Of a stretch of 64,000 nucleotides of DNA, positions 43,876 through 52,340 are shown piece after piece. The stretch lies in contig JAXJVS010000048.1 of the NCBI GenBank assembly GCA_036308445.1, positions 1 to 64,000 on the forward strand, given 5' to 3'. The DNA is from MGBC113645 sp036308445 (GTDB taxonomy: Bacteria > Bacillota_I > Bacilli_A > Erysipelotrichales > Coprobacillaceae). The position numbers and the translations under genes are program-made. Below the pieces are notes generated by a model. It was not told where the DNA came from and searched no databases. It saw only the letters and a program-made list of their open reading frames with translations. Each line of letters opens with the position of its first letter. The stretch's first letter is position 1.

Positions 43876-44637
43876 ATGCTAGCAAAAGAGAGACATGATC
43901 AGATTATTGCTAAATTGAATTTAGAGGGGAATGTTAGAGTAAAAGAGTTAAGCCAGTCTTTTGGAGTTACTGAAGATTGTATTCGTAAGGATTTAACGAT
44001 TTTAGAAAAAGAAGGTAAGTTAAAAAGAATTCATGGTGGAGCTACAAAGATCAGAGAGAATCTTCATTATTATCATGTGGATGAAAGAAAAAATATTGAT
44101 ACTCCAGAAAAGAAGATAATTGCATTAAAAGCTGTGGAATTAATAGAACCAGGAAGTATGGTTTTTCTAGATATCTCTACAATTAGTTTGGATATTGCAA
44201 AATTAATATATCAGAAAAATTTAAATATTACTGTTGTTACAAATATGATAGAGATTATGATGATCTTTACACAGGAGTGTGATACAAAATTAATCTTTAT
44301 TGGTGGGCAATTGAATGAGGCCAAAGATGGATTTATTGGTAGTGCTGTTATTGATATTATTAAAAAGTATAAATTTGATTTATCTTTTTTAGGAGTAGTA
44401 GGCATAGACATTTATGATGGCAAGGTTACAACTTATGATACTAACGATGGACTCACAAAAAAAGAAATTATGAATTCTAGTAAAGAATCTTATATGTTAG
44501 TACAAAGTAGTAAATTTGATTTAGATGGTAATTATGTATATGCAGATATTTCAGATTTCACAGGTATTATTTGTGAAAAAGATTTATCATTAAATATGAA
44601 TAATAAATTAAAACAATATAATTTAGAAGTGATTTAA
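43876..44637 (+). CDS. DeoR-family transcriptional regulator
   Basis: 253 residues. The N-terminal helix-turn-helix (LAKERHDQIIAKLNLEGNVR, VKELSQSFGVTEDCIRKDL, LKRIHGGA) is followed by the DeoR sensor domain (VFLDISTISLDIAKLI, VVTNMIEIMMIF, FIGGQLN). It resembles the FruR/GlcR/IolR branch that senses phosphosugars. RBS GAGGTG precedes the ATG. Its target is unknown; the oxidoreductase further on is a candidate, but a terminator separates them. Confidence 0.9.
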   Translation: MLAKERHDQIIAKLNLEGNVRVKELSQSFGVTEDCIRKDLTILEKEGKLKRIHGGATKIRENLHYYHVDERKNIDTPEKKIIALKAVELIEPGSMVFLDISTISLDIAKLIYQKNLNITVVTNMIEIMMIFTQECDTKLIFIGGQLNEAKDGFIGSAVIDIIKKYKFDLSFLGVVGIDIYDGKVTTYDTNDGLTKKEIMNSSKESYMLVQSSKFDLDGNYVYADISDFTGIICEKDLSLNMNNKLKQYNLEVI

Positions 44638-44662
44638 GAATGCTGTGTCATTCTTTTTTTCT
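44636..44662 (+). terminator. Terminator overlapping the deoR-type gene stop
   Basis: AAGAATG (44636-44642) pairs with CATTCTT (44649-44655), followed by a T run. The first bases are part of the TAA stop. Confidence 0.8.
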
Positions 44663-44689
44663 TTTGCATATAATATAATGGTGATTTCT

Positions 44690-45007
44690 ATGAGACAATT
44701 TCTACCTATTATGCACCCTTTGACTTTTACAACGAGTGCTGTTATTATTGGTTATCTTTTGATAGATGATTTAACTATTGCTGAACAAGCAGCCTTAGGT
44801 GCTTGGTTTAATGTGGTTGGTGATGTTTTAGCTTCAGCATCTTCTTGGAGTTCTGTGATAGAAGAAAGAAGAGAAGAAATAAAAGAAAATAACGATGATA
44901 GTAATAAAGAAATAGAATTATTAAAAAAGTCTATTGCAAAGATTCAAAAAATATTAGAAGATAATAATATAAATAATAATGAGGTGAAAGATAATGAAAA
45001 AACTTAA
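44690..45007 (+). CDS. Small protein of unknown function with hydrophobic N-terminus and coiled-coil tail
   Basis: 105 residues from the ATG at 44690 (MRQFLPIMHPLTFTTSAVII), after a weak GGTGAT; an ATG at 44678 is possible. The N-terminal half is hydrophobic (about residues 10-55, two helices or one helix plus an amphipathic segment). The rest is charged and probably coiled coil (EERREEIKENNDDSNKEIEL). No family recognised. The gene overlaps the following oxidoreductase by 14 bases and carries its RBS. Confidence 0.6.
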   Translation: MRQFLPIMHPLTFTTSAVIIGYLLIDDLTIAEQAALGAWFNVVGDVLASASSWSSVIEERREEIKENNDDSNKEIELLKKSIAKIQKILEDNNINNNEVKDNEKT

Positions 45008-45965
45008 CTGGGGGATTTTAGGAACAGGTTGGATTGCAACTGAGATGGGTGAAGCTTTAAATAGAGTTAATGGTGAAATCTATGCAGTATGTGATGTGAC
45101 ATTAGAAGCTGCTCAAAAGTATGCAGATAAGTTTGGTGTAGTGAAAGCTTATGGCAATGCTGATGATATGATTAATGATGAGAATATAGATATTATTTAT
45201 ATAGCTACTCCTCATAATCTTCATCATCGCTTTCTGATTCAGTCATTAAAGGCTGGTAAACATGTTTTCTGTGAAAAAGCTATTACAGTTAATGATCAAC
45301 AATTGGAGGAAGCAGTTGCCATCGCCAAAGAAAAGAATCTCGTCATAAGTGATGGTGTTACATTGTTCCATATGCCATTGTTTAAGAAATTAAAGGAAAT
45401 TGTTGATAGCGGAGCTATCGGAAAAGTAAAGATGGTCCAGGTTAATTTTGGCAGCTGCAAAGAATATGATGTCACAAATCGTTTCTTCTCTAAGGAATTA
45501 GCTGGAGGAGCGTTATTGGATATCGGAGTTTATGCTACAAGCTTTGCAAGATATTTTATGGCAAGCAGACCGGATACAGTATTAACGACTGCAAACTTCT
45601 TTGAAACAGGAGTAGATGAGACATCAGGAATTATACTGAGAAATCCAGAAGGAGAGATGGCAGTAATGGCTCTAACAATGAGAGCAAAACAGCCAAAGCG
45701 AGGAGTAGTAGCAGGAGAATTGGGATATATAGAAGTCAACAATTATCCAAGAGGAGATAAAGCAACAATTACATATACAGAAGATGGAAGAGTAGAGACT
45801 ATTGAAGTAGGAGAGACTGCAAAGGCATTGGATTATGAAGTGCTAGATATGCAGGATTATGTTTTGAATAAGACAGGAGAAAGCAATCTAGAATATATTC
45901 GTGATGTCATGCATACATTAACAGAAATTAGAACTCAATGGGGAATGGTTTATCCTTTTGAATAG
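44994..45965 (+). CDS. Gfo/Idh/MocA-family oxidoreductase
   Basis: 323 residues. The NAD(P) Rossmann motif GILGTGWIATEM is at the N-terminus, and the family signature is IATPHNLHHRF and HVFCEKAITVN (the EKP-like motif reads EKA). The catalytic domain follows (GALLDIGVYATSFARYF). It likely oxidises a sugar or sugar derivative; trans-dihydrodiol dehydrogenase-like members look similar. Codon use shifts from T-ending to A-ending Gly/Ala codons (GGT/GCT to GGA/GCA) after about 45300, unlike neighbouring genes. Confidence 0.87.
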   Translation: MKKLNWGILGTGWIATEMGEALNRVNGEIYAVCDVTLEAAQKYADKFGVVKAYGNADDMINDENIDIIYIATPHNLHHRFLIQSLKAGKHVFCEKAITVNDQQLEEAVAIAKEKNLVISDGVTLFHMPLFKKLKEIVDSGAIGKVKMVQVNFGSCKEYDVTNRFFSKELAGGALLDIGVYATSFARYFMASRPDTVLTTANFFETGVDETSGIILRNPEGEMAVMALTMRAKQPKRGVVAGELGYIEVNNYPRGDKATITYTEDGRVETIEVGETAKALDYEVLDMQDYVLNKTGESNLEYIRDVMHTLTEIRTQWGMVYPFE

Positions 45966-45989
45966 AAACTAAGAGAAATCTTAGTTTTT
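45966..45989. terminator. Bidirectional terminator between oxidoreductase and rhodanese genes
   Basis: AAACTAAGA (45966-45974), loop GAAA, TCTTAGTTT (45979-45987) followed by T; it lies between convergent genes. Confidence 0.85.
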
Positions 45990-45994
45990 TTCTT

Positions 45995-46306
45995 TTAGAA
46001 ATAATTATTGTTTGTTGAATGTAATAATGTATAGAATCCGCCAATAAAACTATAAGCATTATATCCTTCTTTTCTTAAATCCTCTACTAATTCCTTAGAT
46101 GCATGGCCATAGTTACAAATGATATAAATAGGAGTTGTTTTGTTAAATCTTTTTTTATATAGATAAAACATATTATAGGGAATATTGATAGATGTTCTAA
46201 TATGTTGTTTATTAAATTCATACTCATCTCGTATGTCAATAATAATAGAATTATTGTTGATTAAGTCTTTTATTTGGTTAGTATTAATTAAAAAAGAGTT
46301 GTTCAT
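45995..46306 (-). CDS. Rhodanese-like domain protein
   Basis: 103 residues, one rhodanese domain. SIIIDIRDEYEFNKQHIRTS is the CH2A-type motif and IICNYGHASKEL contains the active-site cysteine loop. Single-domain rhodaneses carry a sulfane sulfur for transfer to acceptors. RBS AAAGGTG precedes the ATG at 46306. It is divergent from pgk and appears to be monocistronic. Confidence 0.87.
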   Translation of the reverse strand: MNNSFLINTNQIKDLINNNSIIIDIRDEYEFNKQHIRTSINIPYNMFYLYKKRFNKTTPIYIICNYGHASKELVEDLRKEGYNAYSFIGGFYTLLHSTNNNYF

Positions 46307-46338
46307 AAAATCACCTTTAATATAAGATATGAAATTAA

Positions 46339-46367
46339 TTGAAAAGTGTGTGTGAGAATGTTATAAT
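46339..46367 (+). promoter_or_regulatory. Promoter of pgk-tpiA
   Basis: TTGAAA (46339-46344) and TATAAT (46362-46367) with a 17-bp spacer, ending 22 bases before the pgk start. A strong promoter is expected for glycolytic genes. Confidence 0.8.
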
Positions 46368-46389
46368 TTGCACATGGAGGAATGTTAAA

Positions 46390-47574
46390 ATGAACAAGAA
46401 AACAATTAAAGATATTGAAGTTACTGGAAAAACAGTCTTAGTACGTGTTGACTTCAATGTACCAAGAAACAAAGAAACAGGAGAAATTACAAATGACAAT
46501 AGAATTGTCGCTGCTTTACCTACATTAAAATATTTATTAGAAAAACAACCTAAAGCAGTTGTATTATTCTCACACTTAGGAAAAGTTAAAACTGAAGAAG
46601 ACAAAGCTAAAAATAACTTAGCTGTTGTTGCTCCTAGATTAGCTGAATTATTAGGAGTTGATGTAAAATTCGTAAATTGTACAAGAGGAGAAGAACTTGA
46701 AACTGCTGTTAAAGAAGCTAATAATGGTCAAGTTATCTTAGTACAAAATACTCGTTATGAAAAAGGTGAAAGTAAAAATGATCCTGAATTAGGTGCTTAT
46801 TGGGCATCTTTAGGGGATGTATTTGTTGAAGATGCATTTGGTTCAGTACATAGAGCTCATGCTTCTACTGCTGGTATCCCTGCTCATTTACCATCTGCAG
46901 CTGGTTTCTTAGTTGAAAAAGAAATTGCTTATATTGGAAAAGCTGTAAGTAATCCAGAAAGACCAATGGTTGCTATCTTAGGTGGTGCTAAAGTTTCTGA
47001 TAAGATTTTAGTTATCGAAAACTTATTAAAAATTGCTGATAAAGTTATCGTTGGTGGAGGTATGTCATATACTTTTGCTGCTGCTCAAGGGCATACAATT
47101 GGAAATTCTTTAGTTGAAGAAGATAGAATTGAAATCGCTAAAGAATTAATCGCTAAAGGTGGAGATAAATTAATCTTACCTGTTGACTCTGTAGCTAATA
47201 CTGCATTTGCTGCTGAAGGTGATATTAAAGTTGTTGGTGAAGATGTACCTGAAGGATACATGGGATTAGATATCGGACCTAAATCAGTTGAAAATATTAA
47301 AGCTGCTTTAGAAGGTGCTAAAACTGTAGTATGGAATGGACCTATGGGTGTATTCGAAATGGAACCATTTGCTAAAGGAACAATTGCTGTATGTGAAGCA
47401 TTAGCAAATTTACCAGAAGCTAATACAATTATCGGTGGTGGAGATAGTGCTGCTGCTGTTATGCAATTAGGATATGCTGATAAAGTATCTCATATTTCTA
47501 CTGGTGGTGGAGCTTCATTAGAATACATGGAAGGTAAAGTATTACCAGGTATTGCTGCTATTGATGATAAATAA
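46390..47574 (+). CDS. pgk: Phosphoglycerate kinase
   Basis: 394 residues from the ATG at 46390, after GGAGG; an earlier ATG at 46339 lies inside the promoter. Motifs: VLVRVDFNVPRNKETGEITN, LFSHLGKVK, ENTRYEKGESKND-like QNTRYEKGE, FGSVHRAHAS, AILGGAKVSDKI and GGGDSAAAV near the end. It makes ATP from 1,3-bisphosphoglycerate. It is followed 21 bases later by tpiA. Codon use is strongly biased, as in highly expressed genes. Confidence 0.97.
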   Translation: MNKKTIKDIEVTGKTVLVRVDFNVPRNKETGEITNDNRIVAALPTLKYLLEKQPKAVVLFSHLGKVKTEEDKAKNNLAVVAPRLAELLGVDVKFVNCTRGEELETAVKEANNGQVILVQNTRYEKGESKNDPELGAYWASLGDVFVEDAFGSVHRAHASTAGIPAHLPSAAGFLVEKEIAYIGKAVSNPERPMVAILGGAKVSDKILVIENLLKIADKVIVGGGMSYTFAAAQGHTIGNSLVEEDRIEIAKELIAKGGDKLILPVDSVANTAFAAEGDIKVVGEDVPEGYMGLDIGPKSVENIKAALEGAKTVVWNGPMGVFEMEPFAKGTIAVCEALANLPEANTIIGGGDSAAAVMQLGYADKVSHISTGGGASLEYMEGKVLPGIAAIDDK

Positions 47575-47595
47575 TATATAGGGAGATTGAGAATA

Positions 47596-48339
47596 ATGAG
47601 AAAACCAATTATCGTAGGAAACTGGAAAATGAATAAAACAATTGCTGATACTAAAGCATTTGTTGAAGCAGTTGATCCTTATGTAACAGAATCAGCTGAC
47701 TGGGGAATTGCAACTCCTTATTTAGCATTACAAACTGCTAAAGAAAACGCTAAAAAATTATTAGTTGCTGCTGAAAACTGCCATTTCAAAGACAGTGGAG
47801 CTTACACTGGTGAAGTAAGTGTTGAAATGTTAAAAGAAATTGGTGTTGAATGGGTTATCTTAGGACACTCTGAAAGAAGACAATATTTTGGTGAAACTGA
47901 TGAAACAGTTAATGCTAAAATGTTACAAGTTCTTAAAAATGATTTAACTCCAATCGTATGTGTTGGTGAAACATTAGAAGAATATGAAGCTGGAACTACT
48001 AAAGATGTTGTTAAAACACAAACTGTAGCTGCATTCAAAGATGTATGTCCAAAATGTGCTAGTAGAGTAGTTATTGCTTATGAACCAGTATGGGCTATCG
48101 GTACTGGAAAAACTGCTACTAATGAAATTGCTCAAGATGTTTGTGCATATATTAGAACAGTTGTTGCTGATTTATATGATCAAGAAACTGCTGATAAAGT
48201 AAGAATCCAATATGGTGGATCAGTTAAACCTGAAGGATTAAAAACTTTATTAGAACAACCTGATATTGATGGTGCATTAGTTGGTGGAGCATCTTTACAA
48301 GTTGATTCTTATAAAGCGATGATTGATAACTTAGGATAA
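47596..48339 (+). CDS. tpiA: Triosephosphate isomerase
   Basis: 247 residues from the ATG at 47596; the TTG at 47587 lies within the RBS region. Motifs: VGNWKMNKT (Asn, Lys), ILGHSERRQYFGE (catalytic His), VIAYEPVWAIGTGKTAT (catalytic Glu) and IQYGGSVKPEG. It interconverts dihydroxyacetone phosphate and glyceraldehyde-3-phosphate. Cotranscribed with pgk; the gapA gene often found next to them is not in this window. Confidence 0.97.
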   Translation: MRKPIIVGNWKMNKTIADTKAFVEAVDPYVTESADWGIATPYLALQTAKENAKKLLVAAENCHFKDSGAYTGEVSVEMLKEIGVEWVILGHSERRQYFGETDETVNAKMLQVLKNDLTPIVCVGETLEEYEAGTTKDVVKTQTVAAFKDVCPKCASRVVIAYEPVWAIGTGKTATNEIAQDVCAYIRTVVADLYDQETADKVRIQYGGSVKPEGLKTLLEQPDIDGALVGGASLQVDSYKAMIDNLG

Positions 48340-48345
48340 TGAATG

Positions 48346-48367
48346 AAAGGATCTTCGGATCCTTTTT
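48346..48367 (+). terminator. UUCG-capped terminator of pgk-tpiA
   Basis: AAAGGATC (48346-48353), TTCG loop, GATCCTTT (48358-48365), then T. The very stable UUCG tetraloop fits a highly expressed operon. Confidence 0.9.
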
Positions 48368-48369
48368 AT

Positions 48370-49320
48370 TATTGTGAAAATTTATATTTCATTGAATATA
48401 TAAAGTCATTTATTAAAAAAATTATGTAAATATTAATAATAATAAAAAACAATCAAAAGAGCAGATAGAGGATTTTTATTACTAAGTTTTGTAGAGTATA
48501 ATGTAAGAGCAATAATAGTAAGAAAGATATTTATTTAGTGAAGCTATTTATTGATAATAACCAGTTAATCAAGGATGATAAGATAGGAGAAAATAGATTT
48601 TTCTTTTAATCATTATTTTATAGTTTATATCTCTTATAAATATAATTTGTGCTTCATTATGATTCTTATTATTGCTGCAAAAAATTTTTAGATGTGAGAA
48701 TAGCTAGCAGCAGTAAATGCACCTATTAAGTTCATTGATATGTAAATTACAGAGTAAAGTATTTACGCCTATAGGAAAGAAATTTACATCAATGGACGGA
48801 TAATTGTTCCGACGATATAACAGATATTAGAATAGTAAATATACTTTCTTCATTATTTTTTTTAGTTTTAGAAAGCTATTCAGCAATATTAGAAATCACA
48901 TTTCCAAAGAACTTTATAAATAATGCAATGAGTTGAGTAAGAGAGATTTTGAGATGATAATAGGGTAGAATACAGTGATATTCATAATAAATGTTGATAA
49001 GAGTTTAATATGTTTATATATATTTTTGTGATTAAAATGAAAATAAGGCGAAATGTTTTTATTACCATATACACCATATTATTGTTCTAAAAAACATTGT
49101 ATTTTTTTAAAAAAAAGTAGATTGAAATTTCTTAAGATGTGAACAGATGATTATATTTCTTGATCAACTGTAGTGTTATTATTTCCTATAGTGTTTATAA
49201 TGTATGAAATAGATTTTTATAATGACATCTTTTTCTGTTCGATATTGAATTTATTTAATCATATTTTTGCTTTAATTTATGTATTATAATATATGAGTTT
49301 TATTAATCACTAAACATATT
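48370..49320. other. Long intergenic region without genes
   Basis: About 950 bases, extremely A+T-rich, with stops in all frames and no tRNA or known RNA signature found by eye. The only part that looks organised is 48669-48811, described separately. The remainder may be decayed sequence. Confidence 0.6.
48669..48811. ncRNA. Candidate structured RNA in the pgk-tpiA / ATP-grasp gap
   Basis: Three nested or successive helices are seen. TTATTGCTGC (48669) pairs with GCAGCAGTAA (48707) with one G-U. TTGAT..GTAAATT (48735-48748, with two bulged bases) pairs with AATTTACATCAA (48781-48792) and encloses two small hairpins, GTAAA/TTTAC and CCTATAGG. CGGA/TCCG (48797/48808) follows. The GC content is higher than in the surroundings. 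No family recognised; strand and ends unknown. Confidence 0.35.
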
Positions 49321-49323
49321 TTG

Positions 49324-49352
49324 TTGACAAATAACAATAAGTGTATTATCAT
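49324..49352 (+). promoter_or_regulatory. Promoter of the ATP-grasp cluster
   Basis: TTGACA (49324-49329), 17-bp spacer, TATCAT (49347-49352). The expected transcription start near 49358 falls on the first base of the palindrome at 49357-49387. Confidence 0.75.
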
Positions 49353-49356
49353 CTTA

Positions 49357-49387
49357 ATAAATAATTATCAATGTGATAATTATTTAT
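49357..49387 (+). promoter_or_regulatory. Perfect 14-bp palindrome filling the 5' untranslated region
   Basis: ATAAATAATTATCA (49357-49370), loop ATG, TGATAATTATTTAT (49374-49387). It spans from the predicted transcription start to just before the RBS. It could be a protecting 5' stem-loop or an operator. Confidence 0.65.
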
Positions 49388-49405
49388 AAGTGAGGGGATG
49401 GTTAA

Positions 49406-50719
49406 ATGTATAAACTAGTTCAGTATGAAAAGAGCATTAATGAATCATTAGAAAGATATGGAGTCAAGTTCGGTATTTATAAAAATAATCATTTTAAGGA
49501 ACAATTTTTTCCTTTTGATGTTATTCCTAGAATTATTAGTAAAGAAGAATTTGATTATCTGGAGAAAGGTTTGATTCAAAGAGTTGATGCTTTAAATGCT
49601 TTTTTGAGAGATATTTATAGTAATCAACAGATTATCAAAGATGGAGTTATACCTGAGGAATTTGTTTTTATAACAAAAGGGTATCTTCCTGAATGTAATG
49701 GGATTATTCCACCAAAAGGGGTATATAGTCATATTTCAGGAATTGACTTAGTACAGGGAAAAAATAAGGAATGGTATATTCTTGAAGATAATTTAAGAAT
49801 CCCTTCTGGTGCTAGTTATCCAATGATTGCTAGGGAATTAAGTCGTAAAGCTTCGCCATTAACTTATATGAATAATGATATTGTTGATAATAGAAATTAT
49901 GGAAAAATGTTGAAAGAGACTATGGATTATGTAAATTGTGGTGGAATTAATGTTATTTTAACACCTGGACGTTATAACTCAGCCTATTTTGAACATTCTT
50001 ATTTGGCTGAAAAGACAGGAGCAATATTAGCAACTTATAATGAATTAGTAGTAGAAAAAAATTATTTATACTATAAAAATCATATTGGAGAAAAATTAAA
50101 AGTTGGTAGTTTATATCGTCGTATATCTGATGAATATTTAGATCCATTAACATTCTTACCTGAGTCTTTGATAGGTATTCCTAATTTAATATCAGTTTAT
50201 AGAGCTGGTAATGTTGCAATTATTAATGCTCCTGGTAATGGTGTAGCGGATGATAAAGGTATATATTATTTTGTGCCTAAGATGATTGAATATTATTTAC
50301 ATCAAAAAGCTATTTTAAAGAATGCACCAACATACTTACCTTATTATCCAGAAGATCAGAAATATATTTTAGAAAATATTGATAAGTTAGTTATTAAAGA
50401 TGTTGCAGAGGCTGGCGGATATGGTGTTATTTTCGGCAAAGATTTAAAAGGAGATAAATTAGATGAATTAATTTATCTCATTAAGACTGAACCAAGACGT
50501 TGGATAGGTCAAGAAGTGGTAGATTTTATTGATTTGGAGGTTCATGAAGAGGGGACAACAGTTATGCGAAAAGCAGATTTAAGAGCTTTTGTTTTATCTG
50601 GGGAAAAGACAAGAGTATGGGCAAGTGGTTTAACACGTTTTTCAAAAGAACCTGGTTCATTTGTTGTGAATTCATCACAAGGGGGAGGCTTTAAAGATAC
50701 ATGGGTGCTATCACGATAG
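49406..50719 (+). CDS. Circularly permuted ATP-grasp protein (COG2308-type)
   Basis: 437 residues. Visible blocks: FPFDVIPRIISKEEFDYLEK, QRVDALNAFLRDIYSNQ, KGVYSHISGIDLVQGKNKEW, YILEDNLRIPSGASYP, and a C-terminal AEAGGYGVIFG with RWIGQEVVDF. These define the circularly permuted ATP-grasp family that is always found with alpha-E and transglutaminase-like partners. ATP-grasp enzymes ligate carboxylates to amines through acyl phosphate, so a peptide- or amide-forming ligase is predicted; the product is unknown. RBS GAGGGG precedes the ATG. Overlaps the next gene by 19 bases. Confidence 0.88.
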   Translation: MYKLVQYEKSINESLERYGVKFGIYKNNHFKEQFFPFDVIPRIISKEEFDYLEKGLIQRVDALNAFLRDIYSNQQIIKDGVIPEEFVFITKGYLPECNGIIPPKGVYSHISGIDLVQGKNKEWYILEDNLRIPSGASYPMIARELSRKASPLTYMNNDIVDNRNYGKMLKETMDYVNCGGINVILTPGRYNSAYFEHSYLAEKTGAILATYNELVVEKNYLYYKNHIGEKLKVGSLYRRISDEYLDPLTFLPESLIGIPNLISVYRAGNVAIINAPGNGVADDKGIYYFVPKMIEYYLHQKAILKNAPTYLPYYPEDQKYILENIDKLVIKDVAEAGGYGVIFGKDLKGDKLDELIYLIKTEPRRWIGQEVVDFIDLEVHEEGTTVMRKADLRAFVLSGEKTRVWASGLTRFSKEPGSFVVNSSQGGGFKDTWVLSR

Positions 50720-51369
50720 AGAAGAGTAATAGTTTATTCTGGTTAGGACGTTATATTGAAAGAGTTTTTATTACAACTCGTTATTATAGTCAATTATTTG
50801 ATGTTATGCTTGATAAAAATTCAGAAGTTTATCATGACTATTGTAAGAAATTAGATATTAATGATTTTTATTATAATGATGCTCATTTTATGATGTCGTA
50901 CTTATATGATTCAGATAATATTGATTCTATTTATTCAAACTTAAGAAGAGCATATGATAATGCAGTTGTATTAAGAGATGAAATAAGTAGTGAAGTTTTA
51001 TCATATATTCAAATGGGAATGAATACTTTTGCGAAAATGGAGGAAACTGAGGCTCCAATTATGTTGTTACAAGATATTATTGATGATATTTATGCTTTTT
51101 GGGGGAGTTTAGGAGATGATGCTGATGCTTGTAGCAAAGATATAATTAAATTAGGGAAATTAGCAGAAAGAGTGGACATGTATTGTCGCTTGGATTATTC
51201 TTCATCTATGATTGATAAATCGTATCATAAGTTACTTTATTGTATTAAAAGACTTTCTGAAGAGACTGATATTACAGGATTAGAAGAGTACGATACGAAT
51301 ATTTTGCCTGATACTTTTATCATGATGAAAAATATAGTTAATTTAACAGGTTTATTTGAGGTAGGATAA
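50701..51369 (+). CDS. Alpha-E domain protein (COG2307-type)
   Basis: 222 residues, all helical. Typical start: SNSLFWLGRYIERVFITTRY. Further conserved parts include RRAYDNAVVLRDEISSEVLS and LGKLAERVDMYCRLDY. Family members are usually about 300 residues, so this is a short form. Its function is unknown; it is a constant companion of the ATP-grasp protein and may form a complex with it. The start lies inside the ATP-grasp gene, with GGGGGAGG upstream. Confidence 0.82.
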   Translation: MGAITIEKSNSLFWLGRYIERVFITTRYYSQLFDVMLDKNSEVYHDYCKKLDINDFYYNDAHFMMSYLYDSDNIDSIYSNLRRAYDNAVVLRDEISSEVLSYIQMGMNTFAKMEETEAPIMLLQDIIDDIYAFWGSLGDDADACSKDIIKLGKLAERVDMYCRLDYSSSMIDKSYHKLLYCIKRLSEETDITGLEEYDTNILPDTFIMMKNIVNLTGLFEVG

Positions 51370-51370
51370 G

Positions 51371-52141
51371 TTGAAGATTTTAGATTTTGAATATAATTAT
51401 AAGCTGGAATTTGATCAAGATATTTCTGATCAACAGTTTCAGCTTCGTTGTATTCCTAGAGATGGAACGCATCAGAAGGTTTTGGAAATAGATTATTATA
51501 TACAACCTGTAGATCAAGTTACCAGATTAAAAGATGGGTTTGGTAATCCTATCTATGTAGGCAGTTCATTAAAATTACACAATTATTTTTCTTTTTCAGT
51601 TAAAGGAAAGATAAAAGTAGATTCACAACCAATTATACCCGAAGGAGATTGTTATCCAGTTTATAAGTATAATACAGAATTGACAAAATCCAGTCCAAAA
51701 ATAGAAAGATTAGCAAAACAGTTTCATCATTTAAATGATGAAGATAAATGTATTGCATTAATGCATCAGGTATATAATGATATGACATATGTGCCTGGCA
51801 TAACTAGCATCTATACATGTGCTGATGAAGCCTATGAATTAAAACAGGGAGTATGTCAAGATTATTCGCATATTTTGATTAGTGCACTAAGAACGACAGG
51901 GATTCCTGCAAGATATGTTGCTGGAATGATATTAGGAGAAGGATTAACTCATGCTTGGGTTGAGGCATATGCTGGGAATCATTGGTTAAGATTGGATCCA
52001 ACCAATAATAAAATGGTTGATGAAGGATACATAAAACTTTCTCATGGCAGAGATTTTCATGATTGTATCATCGATAAAGGAATGTTTAATGGGAATTGTA
52101 AACAAAAACAAAAAGTAAGTGTCATTGTGAAAGAAATATAG
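51371..52141 (+). CDS. Transglutaminase-like cysteine protease/transferase (COG1305-type)
   Basis: 256 residues with a TTG start at 51371, following GAGGTAGG and one base after the alpha-E stop. An N-terminal beta domain (Bact_transglu_N type) precedes the transglutaminase core. The catalytic triad is complete: Cys162 in KQGVCQDYSH, His194 in THAWVE, and Asp209 in LDPTNN. There is no signal peptide, so it acts in the cytoplasm. In the conserved trio it may cleave or transfer the amide bonds made by the ATP-grasp ligase; this is inference. Confidence 0.87.
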   Translation: MKILDFEYNYKLEFDQDISDQQFQLRCIPRDGTHQKVLEIDYYIQPVDQVTRLKDGFGNPIYVGSSLKLHNYFSFSVKGKIKVDSQPIIPEGDCYPVYKYNTELTKSSPKIERLAKQFHHLNDEDKCIALMHQVYNDMTYVPGITSIYTCADEAYELKQGVCQDYSHILISALRTTGIPARYVAGMILGEGLTHAWVEAYAGNHWLRLDPTNNKMVDEGYIKLSHGRDFHDCIIDKGMFNGNCKQKQKVSVIVKEI

Positions 52142-52162
52142 ACAATTTTAGTAGAATGTTGC

Positions 52163-52191
52163 TTGAAATCATTCTTTTATATTGGTATACT
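52163..52191 (+). promoter_or_regulatory. Promoter of the riboswitch-exchanger transcript
   Basis: TTGAAA (52163-52168), 17-bp spacer, TATACT (52186-52191), directly before the yybP-ykoY element. Confidence 0.65.
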
Positions 52192-52194
52192 AGT

Positions 52195-52322
52195 CCCAGT
52201 TTAAAGGGGAGTAGCTTCTTCGTGTTTCGCTCGTCATCACGTTTAACAACCGGGTGAAATGGACACATTAGTGGTAAGCAAGACCTTTATCACATTTTTA
52301 TAATGTGATAAGGGCCTTTTTA
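52195..52322 (+). promoter_or_regulatory. yybP-ykoY (manganese) riboswitch with terminator
   Basis: The family core is present: GGGGAGTAGC at 52206-52215 in the first arm and CCGGG at 52250-52254 in the second, with a variable hairpin (CGTG...CACG) between. A long terminator stem follows (AGACCTTTATCACATT pairing with AATGTGATAAGGGCCT, about 52281-52316) and a T run. This family binds Mn2+ and usually turns on metal exporters. The next gene is a cation/Ca exchanger, which fits. Confidence 0.88.
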
Positions 52323-52340
52323 TTGTTAGGAGGAAAGATT

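Noticed and set aside
48370..49320. Hidden tRNA or known housekeeping RNA in the long gap
   Set aside because: No T-loop GTTCRA pattern, no RNase P, SRP or tmRNA signature could be found by eye.
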